DNA of 64,000 nt from Methylonatrum sp040877625 (GCA_040877625.1 JBBDNK010000034.1:62001-126000); one strand, 5' to 3'; counted from the first letter of the stretch, positions 1 through 9,388 are shown. Notes: generated by a model from the letters alone, not told the origin. Translations and numbers: made by a program.

Positions 1-108
1 TTCCCGGGCGGCGAGCCCAAGGCGCTGGTCGGCCCGGAACAGCCGCTCAAGGCCTTGCCCTTCGGTGAGCCGATCGAGCGGACCTTCTGGCGCGACGAGC
101 AGAACTAA
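1..108 (+). CDS. 3' end of a CDS, possibly PilY1-type pilus protein
   Basis: The window opens inside a plus-strand reading frame that runs 35 codons to a TAA at 106-108 and ends in the residues RTFWRDEQN. The codon composition is high-GC and coding-like. The stop codon overlaps a possible ATG at 108, and a type IV pilin follows at once. In gammaproteobacteria the minor pilin cluster often ends pilY1-pilE, and PilY1 proteins often end in an arginine/tryptophan-containing strand, so a PilY1 C-terminus is a fair guess. The fragment is too short to prove a family. Confidence 0.55.
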   Translation, partial: FPGGEPKALVGPEQPLKALPFGEPIERTFWRDEQN

Positions 109-137
109 TGTGCTGTCTTCTCACAAGGGCGATGCCG

Positions 138-554
138 ATGAAACGCGTTGCTGGCGCTGGCCAGGGCTTTACCCTGATTGAACTCATGGTCGTGGTCGCG
201 ATTCTGGGAATCATCGCTGTTATCGGCTACCCGAGCTACCTGCAGTACACTGAGCGGGCGCGCAGAACGGACGCCACCACGACCCTGCTCACCGCCGCGC
301 AGCGCCTCGAGCGCTGCTATACCAAAACCATGGCGTACGACCATGCGGACTGCAATGGCGTGGTGAATGCGGCGTCGGCCGAAGGCTACTACAGTGTTTC
401 GGTGACATCGACGGCCGCGACCTTTGTTGTCGAGGCTACACCCACCGGCGTGCAGGCTAACGATGCCACCTGCAGCGAGTTGTCGATCAACCACCTCGGT
501 CAGCAGCAGTCCATAGACAGCGATGGAGCGGACAGCTCCGATTCATGCTGGTGA
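138..554 (+). CDS. pilE: Type IV pilin PilE-like prepilin
   Basis: 138 residues. A short basic leader is followed by the prepilin peptidase site and hydrophobic helix GFTLIELMVVVAILGIIAVI; cleavage falls after Gly10 and Glu5 of the mature protein is present, as needed for methylation and assembly. A cysteine at the C-terminus and one in the middle (ERCYT, SDSCW) would form the usual pilin disulfide loop. The start at 138 is preferred because AAGGG at 125-129 lies 8 nt upstream; ATGs at 108 and 132 are alternatives. It probably ends a minor-pilin operon whose upstream genes are outside the window. It is exported to the inner membrane and assembled into pili. It could be a minor pilin rather than the major subunit. 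Confidence 0.85.
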   Translation: MKRVAGAGQGFTLIELMVVVAILGIIAVIGYPSYLQYTERARRTDATTTLLTAAQRLERCYTKTMAYDHADCNGVVNAASAEGYYSVSVTSTAATFVVEATPTGVQANDATCSELSINHLGQQQSIDSDGADSSDSCW

Positions 555-753
555 CAACGGCTCGCAACTGACGTCTTCGGCCGGCCTGGCAATGGCCTGT
601 AGCGCGATGCCCGCCGGCCCCGGCGAGCCGGGACCGACGCTGGTCAGCCGCTGGTGTTGTTGCCTATCGCAATACCAGCGCAAACACCGGAGTGTCCGAC
701 CCGCGGTTTGGTGTCTAATCTCATGACATTGCCGGTTTCAGGCGAGTGAGAGG

Positions 754-1851
754 GTGGTGTTGATCATGTCCAGCCGACGTCGCGAGCATCGTGGTGAAAT
801 CCTCGGCGATCCCCGGTGGATAGCCGTAACGGCGCGTGATCGCACCGCCGATGGCCGATTCTTCTACTCGGTCCGATCCACCGGTGTCTATTGTCGGCCG
901 TCCTGCGCGGCGCGCCCGGCCAAGCCCGAGAATGTCCGTTTCCACGACACGGTGGAGGATGCCGAGCGCGCGGGATTCCGCCCATGCAAGCGCTGCAGGC
1001 CCGATCAGCCGCCGCTGGCCGAGCAGCACGCGACCACGGTGGCGGGGTTGTGTCGGCTTATCGAGCAGTCCGCGGGAGTGCCCACCCTTCATCAACTGGC
1101 CGCGCACGCCGGGTTCAGTACCTATTATGTGCATCGTATCTTCAAGGCGGTCACGGGATTGACGCCGCGGGCTTACGCGCAGGCCCATCGCGCCAGGCGC
1201 GTCCGCGCGGAACTGGGTCATAGCCCGACGGTTACCGAGGCGGTCTACAACGCTGGCTACAACTCCAGCGGGCGCTTCTATGAAACGTCCAACAAGGTTC
1301 TTGGCATGACGCCGACCACGTTCCGCGCCGGCGGTGTGGATACCGACATGCGTTTCGCCGTCGGCGCCTGTTATCTCGGCGGCATACTGGTTGCCGCCAG
1401 TGAGCGCGGCGTATGCGCGATCATGCTGGGTGACGATCCCGAGCGCCTGTTGCGCGATCTGCAGGACGCCTTCCCCCGCGCCAATCTGATCGGTGGCGAT
1501 GCCGAATTCGAGCAACTGGTGTCGAGGGTGGTGGGGTTCGTGGAGGCGCCGCGGCTGGGGCTGGATTTGCCGCTGGACGTGCGTGGTACCGCATTTCAGC
1601 AGCGGGTCTGGCAGGCACTGCGCGAGATCCCCGTCGGTGCCACGTCAAGCTACACCGCTATTGCCGATCGGCTAGGCCTGCCGAACGCGGTCCGGGCCGT
1701 GGCCGGGGCCTGTGCCGCAAACACGTTGGCGGTGGCCATCCCCTGTCACCGCGTCGTGCGCAAGGACGGCAGTTTGTCCGGTTACCGCTGGGGCGTGGAG
1801 CGCAAACGCGCACTGCTGGCGCGTGAGGCACGGGATGGCGAGGACGCCTGA
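754..1851 (+). CDS. ada: Ada: bifunctional alkylation-response regulator / O6-alkylguanine-DNA methyltransferase
   Basis: 365 residues in the classic Ada order. The N-terminal zinc domain has Cys47, Cys51, Cys78 and Cys81, with the spacing of E. coli Cys38/42/69/72. An AraC-type helix-turn-helix follows (about 95-190), then the methyltransferase domain with the PCHRV active site at Cys331 and the RAVAGACAAN segment before it. Cys47 would accept a methyl group from phosphotriesters and turn the protein into an activator; Cys331 repairs O6-alkylguanine. ATG at 754 or 766 (MSSRRREH) could be used; neither has a strong ribosome site. It stands alone between pilE and a convergent phosphatase gene. 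I saw no clear Ada box. Confidence 0.93.
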   Translation: MVLIMSSRRREHRGEILGDPRWIAVTARDRTADGRFFYSVRSTGVYCRPSCAARPAKPENVRFHDTVEDAERAGFRPCKRCRPDQPPLAEQHATTVAGLCRLIEQSAGVPTLHQLAAHAGFSTYYVHRIFKAVTGLTPRAYAQAHRARRVRAELGHSPTVTEAVYNAGYNSSGRFYETSNKVLGMTPTTFRAGGVDTDMRFAVGACYLGGILVAASERGVCAIMLGDDPERLLRDLQDAFPRANLIGGDAEFEQLVSRVVGFVEAPRLGLDLPLDVRGTAFQQRVWQALREIPVGATSSYTAIADRLGLPNAVRAVAGACAANTLAVAIPCHRVVRKDGSLSGYRWGVERKRALLAREARDGEDA

Positions 1852-1867
1852 TCTTCGACCGCCTTTC

Positions 1868-2764
1868 TCAAAAGCGCCGGGAAAAAGCAATGCCGACAGC
1901 GTCCGGGGAGATGAGCGGTGCGGCCTGTAGCTGATTACGGGAGTTGGAGCCGGCGCTCAGGGCCACGGTCGACCGGCCGATGAGATAGCCGGCGATACTG
2001 CCCACCAGAACGTCTGACGACCAATGTCCGTCGTCATTGATTCGGCTGAGGGAAACGGCTGTTGCCCACGTATAACTTGCCGCGGCGACCAGGCGGTTGT
2101 CCGGGTAGCGGTGGGAGAGAACGCTGGCCGCGGCCCATGCACCGGACGCATGTCCCGAAAAAAACGCCATCCCGTCCGTTTTCCAGGCCTGGGAGTCATC
2201 CGGGCTGTCGCGAGGGCGTTCACGCCCGGAGCCGCGTTTGGTCAGTTCGGTGACCGCTTGACTGAGAATCACGCCCTGGGCGACCAGTGCAAACGTATAA
2301 TTGAGGTCCTCGTTACCCATGAGGTAAGACACACCCAGGCCGGTGCCGATGGCCATCACCGCAAACTCCGAGGTGCCCGAATCATACAGGACGCTTGAGG
2401 CATCGTCCGTGCGTGATGATTTTATGTCTGATCGCCAGAATTCACGGACGTCATCATCAAGGGCAAAGGCGGCGGCAATTCCCGCCCATGTCAGTACCGC
2501 GTTGCGCTTCAGGGAGAGCGTGTCAGTGAAAATACCGGACGCCACATCCAGCGGGATTCGCAGAAAATTCCCCGGATAATCCTGATAGCGGCCGTTTTCA
2601 GCGGCTCCTTCAAGGTCTGGTGAGGAGCCGGATGCGTTGCCGATCGGCAGTAGAAGCAGAAGTGTCAATCCGGCGGCGGAGAGAGTTGGCCGTGTCGATG
2701 AAAATGCGTGGAAACGAAGGTTTCGGAGAAAACCACGAAAGGCACAAAAGCCAGAGAGTTTCAT
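1868..2764 (-). CDS. PAP2-superfamily membrane-associated phosphatase
   Basis: 298 residues with the three PAP2 motifs in order: K-x6-RP (KRGSGRERP), the SGH motif (FFSGHASGAW) and SR-x5-H-x3-D (SRINDDGHWSSD). These place it in the lipid phosphate phosphatase / acid phosphatase superfamily. A hydrophobic stretch near residues 28-45 looks like a signal peptide, so a periplasmic or envelope location is likely. The first 20 or so codons are read from a short sequence (AACCACGAAAGGCACAAAAG at 2733-2752 on the plus strand) that resembles a common environmental intergenic repeat, so the true start may lie further in. The substrate cannot be told from sequence; it may be undecaprenyl or phosphatidate phosphates. 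It is convergent with ada. Confidence 0.85.
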   Translation of the reverse strand: MKLSGFCAFRGFLRNLRFHAFSSTRPTLSAAGLTLLLLLPIGNASGSSPDLEGAAENGRYQDYPGNFLRIPLDVASGIFTDTLSLKRNAVLTWAGIAAAFALDDDVREFWRSDIKSSRTDDASSVLYDSGTSEFAVMAIGTGLGVSYLMGNEDLNYTFALVAQGVILSQAVTELTKRGSGRERPRDSPDDSQAWKTDGMAFFSGHASGAWAAASVLSHRYPDNRLVAAASYTWATAVSLSRINDDGHWSSDVLVGSIAGYLIGRSTVALSAGSNSRNQLQAAPLISPDAVGIAFSRRF

Positions 2765-3111
2765 AGTTTTAAGAGGCCGTTTTTATCAGGCTTTTACATC
2801 GAGATTCTCCAATTCCGTTTCGTGTTCACCGACATTGCGGCGCCATCAATTCCTGTATGGTCGCGTTCCGAGACCCTCGGGCAAACCTGCGCTTGTTATC
2901 GAATTGATCCTCACCCTACCGGATCTGTCGCCATGCAACGTCGCCCATATGAGGTATGTGCGGCATGAGGAGGTGCGCCAGCTGCGATAACTGCAATGCG
3001 TGTCACAAAGTTCAAGCGTTGGTGATTGATCGGACTTGCGACGGCCGTCCGCTTCCGTGCAGGTTGAAATTTAGTAAAGTCTGTTTAACCGCAAGTAGAC
3101 GGAAGTGGCAT
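2765..3111. other. Intergenic region without a supported gene
   Basis: About 350 bases between the divergent PAP2 gene and the LuxR-type regulator. No open frame here has a plausible composition or ribosome site. The last 45 bases (TTTAGTAAAG through the ATG at 3112) are AT-richer than the surroundings. They precede a start codon that encodes an IS3 OrfA-like N-terminus, so part of this stretch may be the left end of a decayed insertion sequence. I could not find the matching inverted repeat. Confidence 0.4.
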
Positions 3112-3918
3112 ATGAAGCAATTCTCGGACGAGCAGATCATCGGTGTTCTGCGTGAAAGCCGGGTTGGTGAGCCGGTCGCCGAGCCATACCGCAACGGTCA
3201 TGCCGTCGACCAGGAAGGCGTGTCTAGTCCGGCCGGCGGCAGTGTGGCGAGGGAGACTCTGCAGCGGCAATCACTCATGTCGGAGAATGCCCGCCTGCGC
3301 CGCTTGTTGCGGGAATCCGAATTTGAATTGCGGCAAAGCCGTGCCGCGCTGGATGGCCTGGCCCTGGGTGTGTGGCTGTTGGATTGCGGCCTGCGCTGTC
3401 GATGGATGAATGCCGCGGCCATGGTCGCGATGCGAACCGGCGAGGCCGGTCTCGGCCTGCGGTCCGGTCGCCTGGTCCTCGCAGACGCCACCGGTGCTGC
3501 GCGCCTGCGCGTGGCAGTCGCCGCCATTGCCGATGGCGGCAGCACCTCGGAGATCATTCGTGTGGTGCCTTCCGGTGCCGCTCTACTGCTTCTGGCCCAC
3601 GGCGGCGCGCAATACCCCGCCGATAAGGGGCATGACGACGGCCTGCTGGCGTACCTGATTGATCCGAAACGTCCGGTGACGCCTGATCTATCAACGCTGC
3701 GGGGGCTGTACGCGCTGACCGCGGCGGAAATCCGGTTGGTTGCCGAGTTTCTGCGGCGTGCCGATCTGGGTGTCGTCAGCACCCGCCTCGGTATTTCGCT
3801 ACATACAGCGCGCACGCAGCTCAAGTCGGTGATGCGCAAGACCGGCACCGACCGCCAGGCGGAGCTTATGCGGGAACTGCTGCTGGGGAGCGGATCACTG
3901 CAGCGCCATGGCGAATAG
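3112..3918 (+). CDS. LuxR-type transcriptional regulator with IS3 OrfA-like N-terminus
   Basis: 268 residues. The C-terminal 65 residues are a LuxR-type helix-turn-helix (LTAAEIRLVAEFL, then TRLGISLHTARTQLKSVMRK). The middle (about 80-190) resembles the PAS-like sensor region of a common family of LuxR regulators (LGVWLLDCGLRCRWMN). The first 30 residues, MKQFSDEQIIGVLRESRVGE and on, closely resemble the start of IS3-family OrfA transposase proteins, and residues 51-65 (ENARLRRLLRESE) match the leucine-zipper segment of OrfA. The part between these two OrfA-like pieces is not recognisable. I infer that an IS3 element inserted into, or fused with, an older regulator gene. No strong ribosome site is visible at 3112. 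The target genes are unknown. Confidence 0.7.
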   Translation: MKQFSDEQIIGVLRESRVGEPVAEPYRNGHAVDQEGVSSPAGGSVARETLQRQSLMSENARLRRLLRESEFELRQSRAALDGLALGVWLLDCGLRCRWMNAAAMVAMRTGEAGLGLRSGRLVLADATGAARLRVAVAAIADGGSTSEIIRVVPSGAALLLLAHGGAQYPADKGHDDGLLAYLIDPKRPVTPDLSTLRGLYALTAAEIRLVAEFLRRADLGVVSTRLGISLHTARTQLKSVMRKTGTDRQAELMRELLLGSGSLQRHGE

Positions 3919-4004
3919 GTGGTCGGTCTGTTCCAATCATCGGCGGCCACCATGCAAGCTGGTGTAGACTGACACCGCATTGGCCATTCGCTGTTGGGAC
4001 TCAC

Positions 4005-7000
4005 ATGTCTCTTGATGCCTTCCATCCCGCCGTTCAGGCATGGTTCGCGCGTGATCTCGGTGCGCCCACCGAGGCGCAACAGCGTGCCTGGCCGGCGATT
4101 CGCGCCGGTAACGATGTGCTCATTGCTGCACCCACGGGGTCCGGCAAGACGCTGGCGGCCTTTCTGGCGGCCATCGACGCACTGGTGCGCGAAGGCCTGG
4201 AGCGCGGCCTGACCGACGAGACCGCAGTGCTCTATGTCTCTCCTCTGCGGGCACTTTCCAACGACATACAGCGCAATCTGCAGATGCCTTTGGTCGGCAT
4301 CGGCGAGGAGCTCGCCGCCCGCGGTTTGCCGGAGCTGGACATCCGCGCCTGGGTTCGCACCGGCGACACGCCTGCCGGTGAGCGCGAGAAGATGCGCAAG
4401 CGGCCGCCGCATATCGTGGTGACCACGCCGGAGTCGCTCTACATTCTGCTGACCTCGGAATCCGGGCGGCGCATGCTGCGCACCGTGCGCACGGTGATCG
4501 TGGACGAGATTCACGCCGTTGCCGGCAACAAGCGCGGTTCACACCTGGCGCTTTCGCTTGAACGGCTGGCGATGTTGACCGCGCGGCCGCCGCAGCGCAT
4601 CGGTCTGTCCGCCACCCAGAAGCCTGTCGAGGATGTCGCCGCATTTCTTACCGGCGGCGATGCCTGTACGGTCATCGATACCGGGCACGTGCGCAGCCGC
4701 GATCTGGGTATCGAAGTGCCGGGATCGCCGCTGACGGCGGTGATGGCCAACGAGGTCTGGGAGGAGGTATACGACCGTCTGGCGGCGCTGGTGGAGGGGC
4801 ATCGCACTACGCTGGTGTTCGTCAACACCCGCCGGGTCTGCGAGCGCGCCGCGCGTCATCTGGCTGATCGGCTGGGGGACGATGCGGTCACGTCGCACCA
4901 TGGCAGCCTGGCCCGGGAGCACCGCCTGGAGGCCGAGCAGCGCCTCAAGAAGGGTGAACTGCGCGTGCTGGTGGCGACGGCGTCGCTGGAACTGGGGATC
5001 GACATTGGTGATGTCGATCTGGTTTGCCAGCTCGGCTCACCACGGGCGATCGGCGCGTTCCTGCAGAGGGTCGGCCGTTCCGGTCACGGTGTCGGCCGCC
5101 TGCCCAAGGGGCGGCTGTTCCCGCTGACCCGCGACGATCTGCTCGAGTGCACCGCGCTGATAGGCGCCGTGCAGCGCGGCGAGCTGGACCGGCTGCGTAT
5201 TCCGACGGGACCACTGGATGTGCTCGCCCAGCAGATCGTGGCGGAAGTGGCGTCGGCGGAGGAGTGCGGAGAAGAGGCCTTGTATCAGCGGCTGACCGCG
5301 GCCCGGCCATACCAGTCCGTGACCCGGGAAGCGTTCGGCAAGCTGCTGCAAATGCTCGCCGACGGTTACACGACGCGGCGTGGGCGGCGCGGCGCCTATC
5401 TGCACCATGATCGGGTCAACGGTCGGCTGCGGCCGCGGCGCGGCGCGCGGCTGATGGCCTTGACCAACGGCGGCGCGATCCCGGATCAGTTCGATTATGA
5501 CGTCCTGCTGCAGCCCGAAGACCTGCGTGTGGGCACGGTCAACGAGGATTTCGCGTTCGAGAGCATGCCGGGCGACATCTTCCAGCTCGGCAATATGAGC
5601 TACCGCATTCTCAAGGTGGAATCCGGGCGGATACTGGTGGAGGACGCCAAAGGCGCGCCGCCCAGCATCCCGTTCTGGGTCGGCGAAGCGCCGGGCCGAA
5701 CCGATGAGCTGTCAGCGGCGGTCTCGGACCTGCGCGCCGGTGTCGATCAACGGCTGGCGGAAGGCGGTGAAGCGCTCGCACGGGCCTGGCTGGAGCAGGC
5801 CTATGGGCTGGGCAGCGATGTTGCCGGGCAGCTCGCCACCTACCTCGCCGTGGCGCGGGCGGCACTGGGTATGCTGCCCACCCAGGGCCAGCTTGTGCTC
5901 GAGCGCTTCTTCGATGAAGTCGGCGACATGCACCTGGTGCTGCATTCGCCGTACGGCTCGCGCGTCAACCGTGCCTGGGGTCTGGCCTTGCGCAAGCGTT
6001 TCTGCCGCAAGTTCAATTTTGAACTGCAGGCGGCGGCGCTGGAGGACAGTATCGTGCTGTCGCTCGGCCCCACGCACAGTTTTTCACTCGATGAGGTCTG
6101 GCGTTATCTGAGTAGCGCCGGCGCCCGCGATGTCTTGATTCAGGCCCTGCTGGACGCGCCCATGTTCGCCATGCGCTGGCGCTGGAACGCCTCCATTGCC
6201 TTTGCCGTTCAGCGCACCCGCAACGGCCGCCGCAGACCGGCGCAGTTCCAGCGCCAGGATGCCGAGGATCTGCTCTCCGTGGTGTTCCCCGACCAATTGG
6301 CGTGCGCCGAAAATCTGGCCGGTGCACGCGAAATTCCCGATCACCCGCTGGTGACCCAGACTCTGCATGACTGCCTTACCGAGAGTATGGATGTCGATGG
6401 CCTCGAGCGGTTGCTGGGGCGGTTGGAGCAGGGCGATATCGTGGTCAGCGCGCGTGATCTCAGTGTGCCGTCGCCGTTGGCCGAGGAGGTCATCAATGCG
6501 CGGCCGTACGCCTTCCTCGACGACGGCGAGCAGGAGGAGCGGCGCACTCTGAGCGTGCGAACCGGCGCGCGGCTGGATCTGGACGAAGCGGCGGCCACAT
6601 CCCGCTACGACCCCGAGGTGATCCGCCGGGTGTGCGCCGAGGTGTGGCCGGATCCCCGCGATGCGGACGAGCTTCACGACGCCCTGGTGCTGTTCGGGTA
6701 TCTGACCGAGGCGGAGGGTGAGCAGTGGCAAAGGCTGTTTGAGGCGCTGGCCGCAGAGCGCCGCGCGACGGTGGTAACAATCCCCGATGGCGCGCGTGTC
6801 TGGATCGCCGCGGAACGGCTGGCGGAGTTGCGCCAACTGTATCCGCGGGCCGCATTGCGGCCGCCCATCGACGCGCTCGGGCACCCGCCGGTCGATGCCG
6901 ACGAGGCTCTGGTGGAATTATTGCGCTCCAGGCTTGAAGGCCTGGGCCCCATGACACCCTCGGCGCTGGCCGCGCCGCTGGGCGCCTCGCTCGACACCGT

Positions 7001-8342
7001 GCGGATTGCACTGGCGCGGCTGGAGACCGAAGGGTTCATTGTCCAGGGGCGGTTCATCGGCAAGGCGGATGAGATCGAGTGGTGTGAACGGCGCCTGCTG
7101 GCGCGGATGCACCGTTACGCGATAGACCGGCGCCGTGCCGAGATCGAGCCCGTCAGTGTGCAGAATTATCTGCGCTTCCTGATCGAGTGGCATGGGCTGA
7201 ACGAGCGCCCCGAGGGCGTGGATGCGCTCGCCGCCGCGCTTGATCGGCTGGAAGGCTTCCCGGTGGCCGCCGCCGCCTGGGAGGAGGACGTGCTGCCGGC
7301 GCGTACCGCCGACTACGCGCCGCATCTGCTCGATCAACTCCTCGCCAGCGGCCGTTTTGCCTGGTTGCGGCTGATTTCGCCCCGTGCCGCGACGGACGTC
7401 GGCCAGCGCAGGCCGGCGCCGTTGCGCCATACACCCATCGCGTTTGTGGAACGAAGCGCTCTGGCGCATTGGCGTGCCGCGGCGCCGGGGCCGGATCCGT
7501 CCGCGATCAGCCTCTCCGGCGGTGCAGGTCGGGTACTTGAAGCACTGCAATCCGGCGGCGCCATGTTCTTTGCCGATCTGGTCGGCGCCGCCGGCATGCT
7601 TCGCACCCAGGTGGAGGAGGCACTGGGAGAACTGGCGGCTTGCGGGCTGGTTACCTCGGACACCTTCAACGGCCTGCGCGCCTTGATCGCGCCCGCCCAC
7701 AAGCGTCCCTCATTCGCTCCCGCCGGTCGGCGCCGACGTCGCCGGAGCGCGCCCGGCGTGGATGCCGCGGGTCGCTGGGTGCGGTTGGCCACGGCAGCGA
7801 CGGTAAATGACGAGCAGAAGCCCGCAAGCAGGCGGATCCAGACCGACATGGACAGTCTCGAGCACATCGCCTGGGTCCTGTTACAGCGCTATGGCGTTGT
7901 CTTCCGCCGGGTGCTGGAGCGCGAGCAGGCATTACCGCCGTGGCGGGAGCTGCTGTATGTCTACCGTCGCCTGGAAGCGCGGGGCGAAATCCGCGGCGGC
8001 CGTTTCGTGCAGCAGTTCTCGGGGGAGCAGTTCGCGTTGCCGGAGGCGGTGGGCGCCCTCAAAGCGGTGCGCACGCGGATACCTGACGGCACGCGGGTGG
8101 CGGTATCAGCGGCCGACCCGCTCAACCTGCTCGGTATTCTTACCCCCGGCTCCAGGCTGCCGGCGGTGCCGGGTAATCGCCTGCTCTACCGAGATGGCGT
8201 GCCGGAGGCCATTCTGCTTAACGGTGAGGTGCGCTTCCTGGAGCAATTGCAGGCCCCGGCACAGTGGCAGGTACATGCGCAATTGCTGCGACGGCACGTC
8301 GCCTACCTGCCCGCCGGCGCGTCGCCGGCCGGTGGACACTGA
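4005..8342 (+). CDS. lhr: Lhr-type ATP-dependent helicase
   Basis: 1445 residues, the usual size for full-length Lhr. The N-terminal superfamily 2 helicase core has the Q-motif region, Walker A (APTGSGKT, Lys48), the DEIH box near residue 167, motif III-like SATQKP, and the C-terminal helicase motif VGRSGHG. The winged-helix and beta-barrel part of the Lhr core follows, then the long Lhr C-terminal extension of several hundred residues built of winged helices. Lhr proteins translocate 3'-5' on single-stranded DNA and unwind RNA:DNA and DNA duplexes, with a likely role in repair of damaged DNA. The gene stands alone. ATG at 4005 (MSLDAFHP) is the natural family start. Confidence 0.93.
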   Translation: MSLDAFHPAVQAWFARDLGAPTEAQQRAWPAIRAGNDVLIAAPTGSGKTLAAFLAAIDALVREGLERGLTDETAVLYVSPLRALSNDIQRNLQMPLVGIGEELAARGLPELDIRAWVRTGDTPAGEREKMRKRPPHIVVTTPESLYILLTSESGRRMLRTVRTVIVDEIHAVAGNKRGSHLALSLERLAMLTARPPQRIGLSATQKPVEDVAAFLTGGDACTVIDTGHVRSRDLGIEVPGSPLTAVMANEVWEEVYDRLAALVEGHRTTLVFVNTRRVCERAARHLADRLGDDAVTSHHGSLAREHRLEAEQRLKKGELRVLVATASLELGIDIGDVDLVCQLGSPRAIGAFLQRVGRSGHGVGRLPKGRLFPLTRDDLLECTALIGAVQRGELDRLRIPTGPLDVLAQQIVAEVASAEECGEEALYQRLTAARPYQSVTREAFGKLLQMLADGYTTRRGRRGAYLHHDRVNGRLRPRRGARLMALTNGGAIPDQFDYDVLLQPEDLRVGTVNEDFAFESMPGDIFQLGNMSYRILKVESGRILVEDAKGAPPSIPFWVGEAPGRTDELSAAVSDLRAGVDQRLAEGGEALARAWLEQAYGLGSDVAGQLATYLAVARAALGMLPTQGQLVLERFFDEVGDMHLVLHSPYGSRVNRAWGLALRKRFCRKFNFELQAAALEDSIVLSLGPTHSFSLDEVWRYLSSAGARDVLIQALLDAPMFAMRWRWNASIAFAVQRTRNGRRRPAQFQRQDAEDLLSVVFPDQLACAENLAGAREIPDHPLVTQTLHDCLTESMDVDGLERLLGRLEQGDIVVSARDLSVPSPLAEEVINARPYAFLDDGEQEERRTLSVRTGARLDLDEAAATSRYDPEVIRRVCAEVWPDPRDADELHDALVLFGYLTEAEGEQWQRLFEALAAERRATVVTIPDGARVWIAAERLAELRQLYPRAALRPPIDALGHPPVDADEALVELLRSRLEGLGPMTPSALAAPLGASLDTVRIALARLETEGFIVQGRFIGKADEIEWCERRLLARMHRYAIDRRRAEIEPVSVQNYLRFLIEWHGLNERPEGVDALAAALDRLEGFPVAAAAWEEDVLPARTADYAPHLLDQLLASGRFAWLRLISPRAATDVGQRRPAPLRHTPIAFVERSALAHWRAAAPGPDPSAISLSGGAGRVLEALQSGGAMFFADLVGAAGMLRTQVEEALGELAACGLVTSDTFNGLRALIAPAHKRPSFAPAGRRRRRRSAPGVDAAGRWVRLATAATVNDEQKPASRRIQTDMDSLEHIAWVLLQRYGVVFRRVLEREQALPPWRELLYVYRRLEARGEIRGGRFVQQFSGEQFALPEAVGALKAVRTRIPDGTRVAVSAADPLNLLGILTPGSRLPAVPGNRLLYRDGVPEAILLNGEVRFLEQLQAPAQWQVHAQLLRRHVAYLPAGASPAGGH

Positions 8343-8458
8343 TGGCTGGACAGGGTGGGTGGATCTGTTCCCGGTGATGCGGTACAGGCGATCTTAAGCA
8401 GGGTGATTGGACGCGACGCCGAACGGAAACCATACTCAGTGCCGTGGCATGGACGCGA

Positions 8459-8481
8459 ACGGCGTGCGGAAAGCACGCCGT
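8459..8481 (+). promoter_or_regulatory. Perfect 9-bp stem-loop in leader of small lipoprotein gene
   Basis: ACGGCGTGC and GCACGCCGT form a perfect stem around the five-base loop GGAAA, ending 23 nt before the start codon of the entericidin-like gene and 11 nt before its ribosome site (GGAG at 8493-8496). It has no following T-run, so it is more likely an mRNA leader structure or an operator than a terminator. Confidence 0.5.
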
Positions 8482-8504
8482 GATCAACGAATGGAGCACT
8501 CGTG

Positions 8505-8645
8505 ATGACCAAACTACTAGCAAAATTCCTGCTGTCGGCGATTATTGGCATGGCCGTCGTGGCCGCTGTCGGCTGCAATACCATGGAGGGCGCCGGCGAG
8601 GACATGCAGGATACCGGCGAAGCTGTGGAAGATCAGGCGGACTGA
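8505..8645 (+). CDS. Entericidin A/B-family small lipoprotein
   Basis: 46 residues, MTKLLAKFLL and on. A short basic start and hydrophobic signal segment end in the lipobox AAVGC with Cys24. A short mature part follows, rich in Gly, Asp and Glu (NTMEGAGEDMQDTGEAVED). This layout, with the NTxxGxGxDxxxxGxxxE pattern, is typical of the entericidin (EcnA/EcnB) family, which are stress- or stationary-phase-induced membrane lipoproteins. GGAG lies 8 nt upstream of the ATG. The gene sits between lhr and a DUF3581 gene with no visible partner, so it is not a clear antidote/toxin pair. A second small lipoprotein of similar layout is encoded at the far end of the window. Confidence 0.85.
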   Translation: MTKLLAKFLLSAIIGMAVVAAVGCNTMEGAGEDMQDTGEAVEDQAD

Positions 8646-8674
8646 AATCGCGATCACCGGCATTGAGGTTCGTT

Positions 8675-9388
8675 ATGGCGATAACTCTTGAACGCTTCCA
8701 TACGGCCGCCAGCGGTACGGTACGCATTTCCGCGGACCAGGGCAGCCGGTTCGCCAAGGAGGTCGCCCAGGATTTCAACCCCATCCATGATGCCGGTGCC
8801 AAGCGTTTCTGTGTGCCGGGTGATCTGCTGTTCGCGCTGGTGCTGGGCTATTATGGGCTTTCGCGGCGCATGGCGTTCAGCTTCAGGGAGATGGTGGGCA
8901 GTCATGTGTCGCTACGCTTTCCGGAATCCGACGACGCCCGCATCGACATTACCGACCAGGCCGGGAAGCTCTACCTGCGGGTGGACAGGCATGGCGAGAC
9001 CACCCGGGATCCAGCCGTCGTTGAAGCCTTCGTCCGCAGATACGCGGCCTTTTCCGGACGGAATTTCCCGGACTTTCTGGAGCCGCTGATGGTGCATAAA
9101 GGCATCATGTTCAATCCGGACCGACCGCTGGTGATCTATGACAGCATGGCCTTCGACCTGCACCGACCGGCCAGCAGCAACGTCGTCATGGAACTGATCG
9201 ATGCCAGCCTGGAGATCATCGGTAAACGCGGTGAGGAGATCCTGCGCTTTCATCTGATCGAGGATGGTCAGGTTATCGGTTCGGGTTCGAAAAGGGTGGT
9301 GCTGGGCGGGCTTCAGGCTTACGACCACAATCGCCTGCAACGCTTTGTCGATCACTATACCGCGCGCAGGAGAGCGTTCCCGGGCTGA
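8675..9388 (+). CDS. DUF3581 family protein
   Basis: 237 residues, beginning MAITLERFHTAASGTVRISA. The segment FAKEVAQDFNPIHDAGAKRFCVPGD near residues 27-50 and the overall length match the DUF3581 family, which is conserved in many gammaproteobacteria and has no assigned activity. The motif around NPIHD-x-AKRFCVPGDLLFAL recalls hotdog-fold (MaoC-like) dehydratases, so an acyl-thioester-related fold is possible; that is inference. No signal peptide or membrane segment is seen, so it is probably cytoplasmic. It starts 29 nt after the small lipoprotein gene. Confidence 0.8.
   Translation: MAITLERFHTAASGTVRISADQGSRFAKEVAQDFNPIHDAGAKRFCVPGDLLFALVLGYYGLSRRMAFSFREMVGSHVSLRFPESDDARIDITDQAGKLYLRVDRHGETTRDPAVVEAFVRRYAAFSGRNFPDFLEPLMVHKGIMFNPDRPLVIYDSMAFDLHRPASSNVVMELIDASLEIIGKRGEEILRFHLIEDGQVIGSGSKRVVLGGLQAYDHNRLQRFVDHYTARRRAFPG

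Noticed and set aside
2733..2752. AACCACGAAAGGCACAAAAG as part of a repeat array
   Set aside because: It resembles a frequent environmental repeat but occurs once here and overlaps the PAP2 start; kept only as a caution about that start codon.
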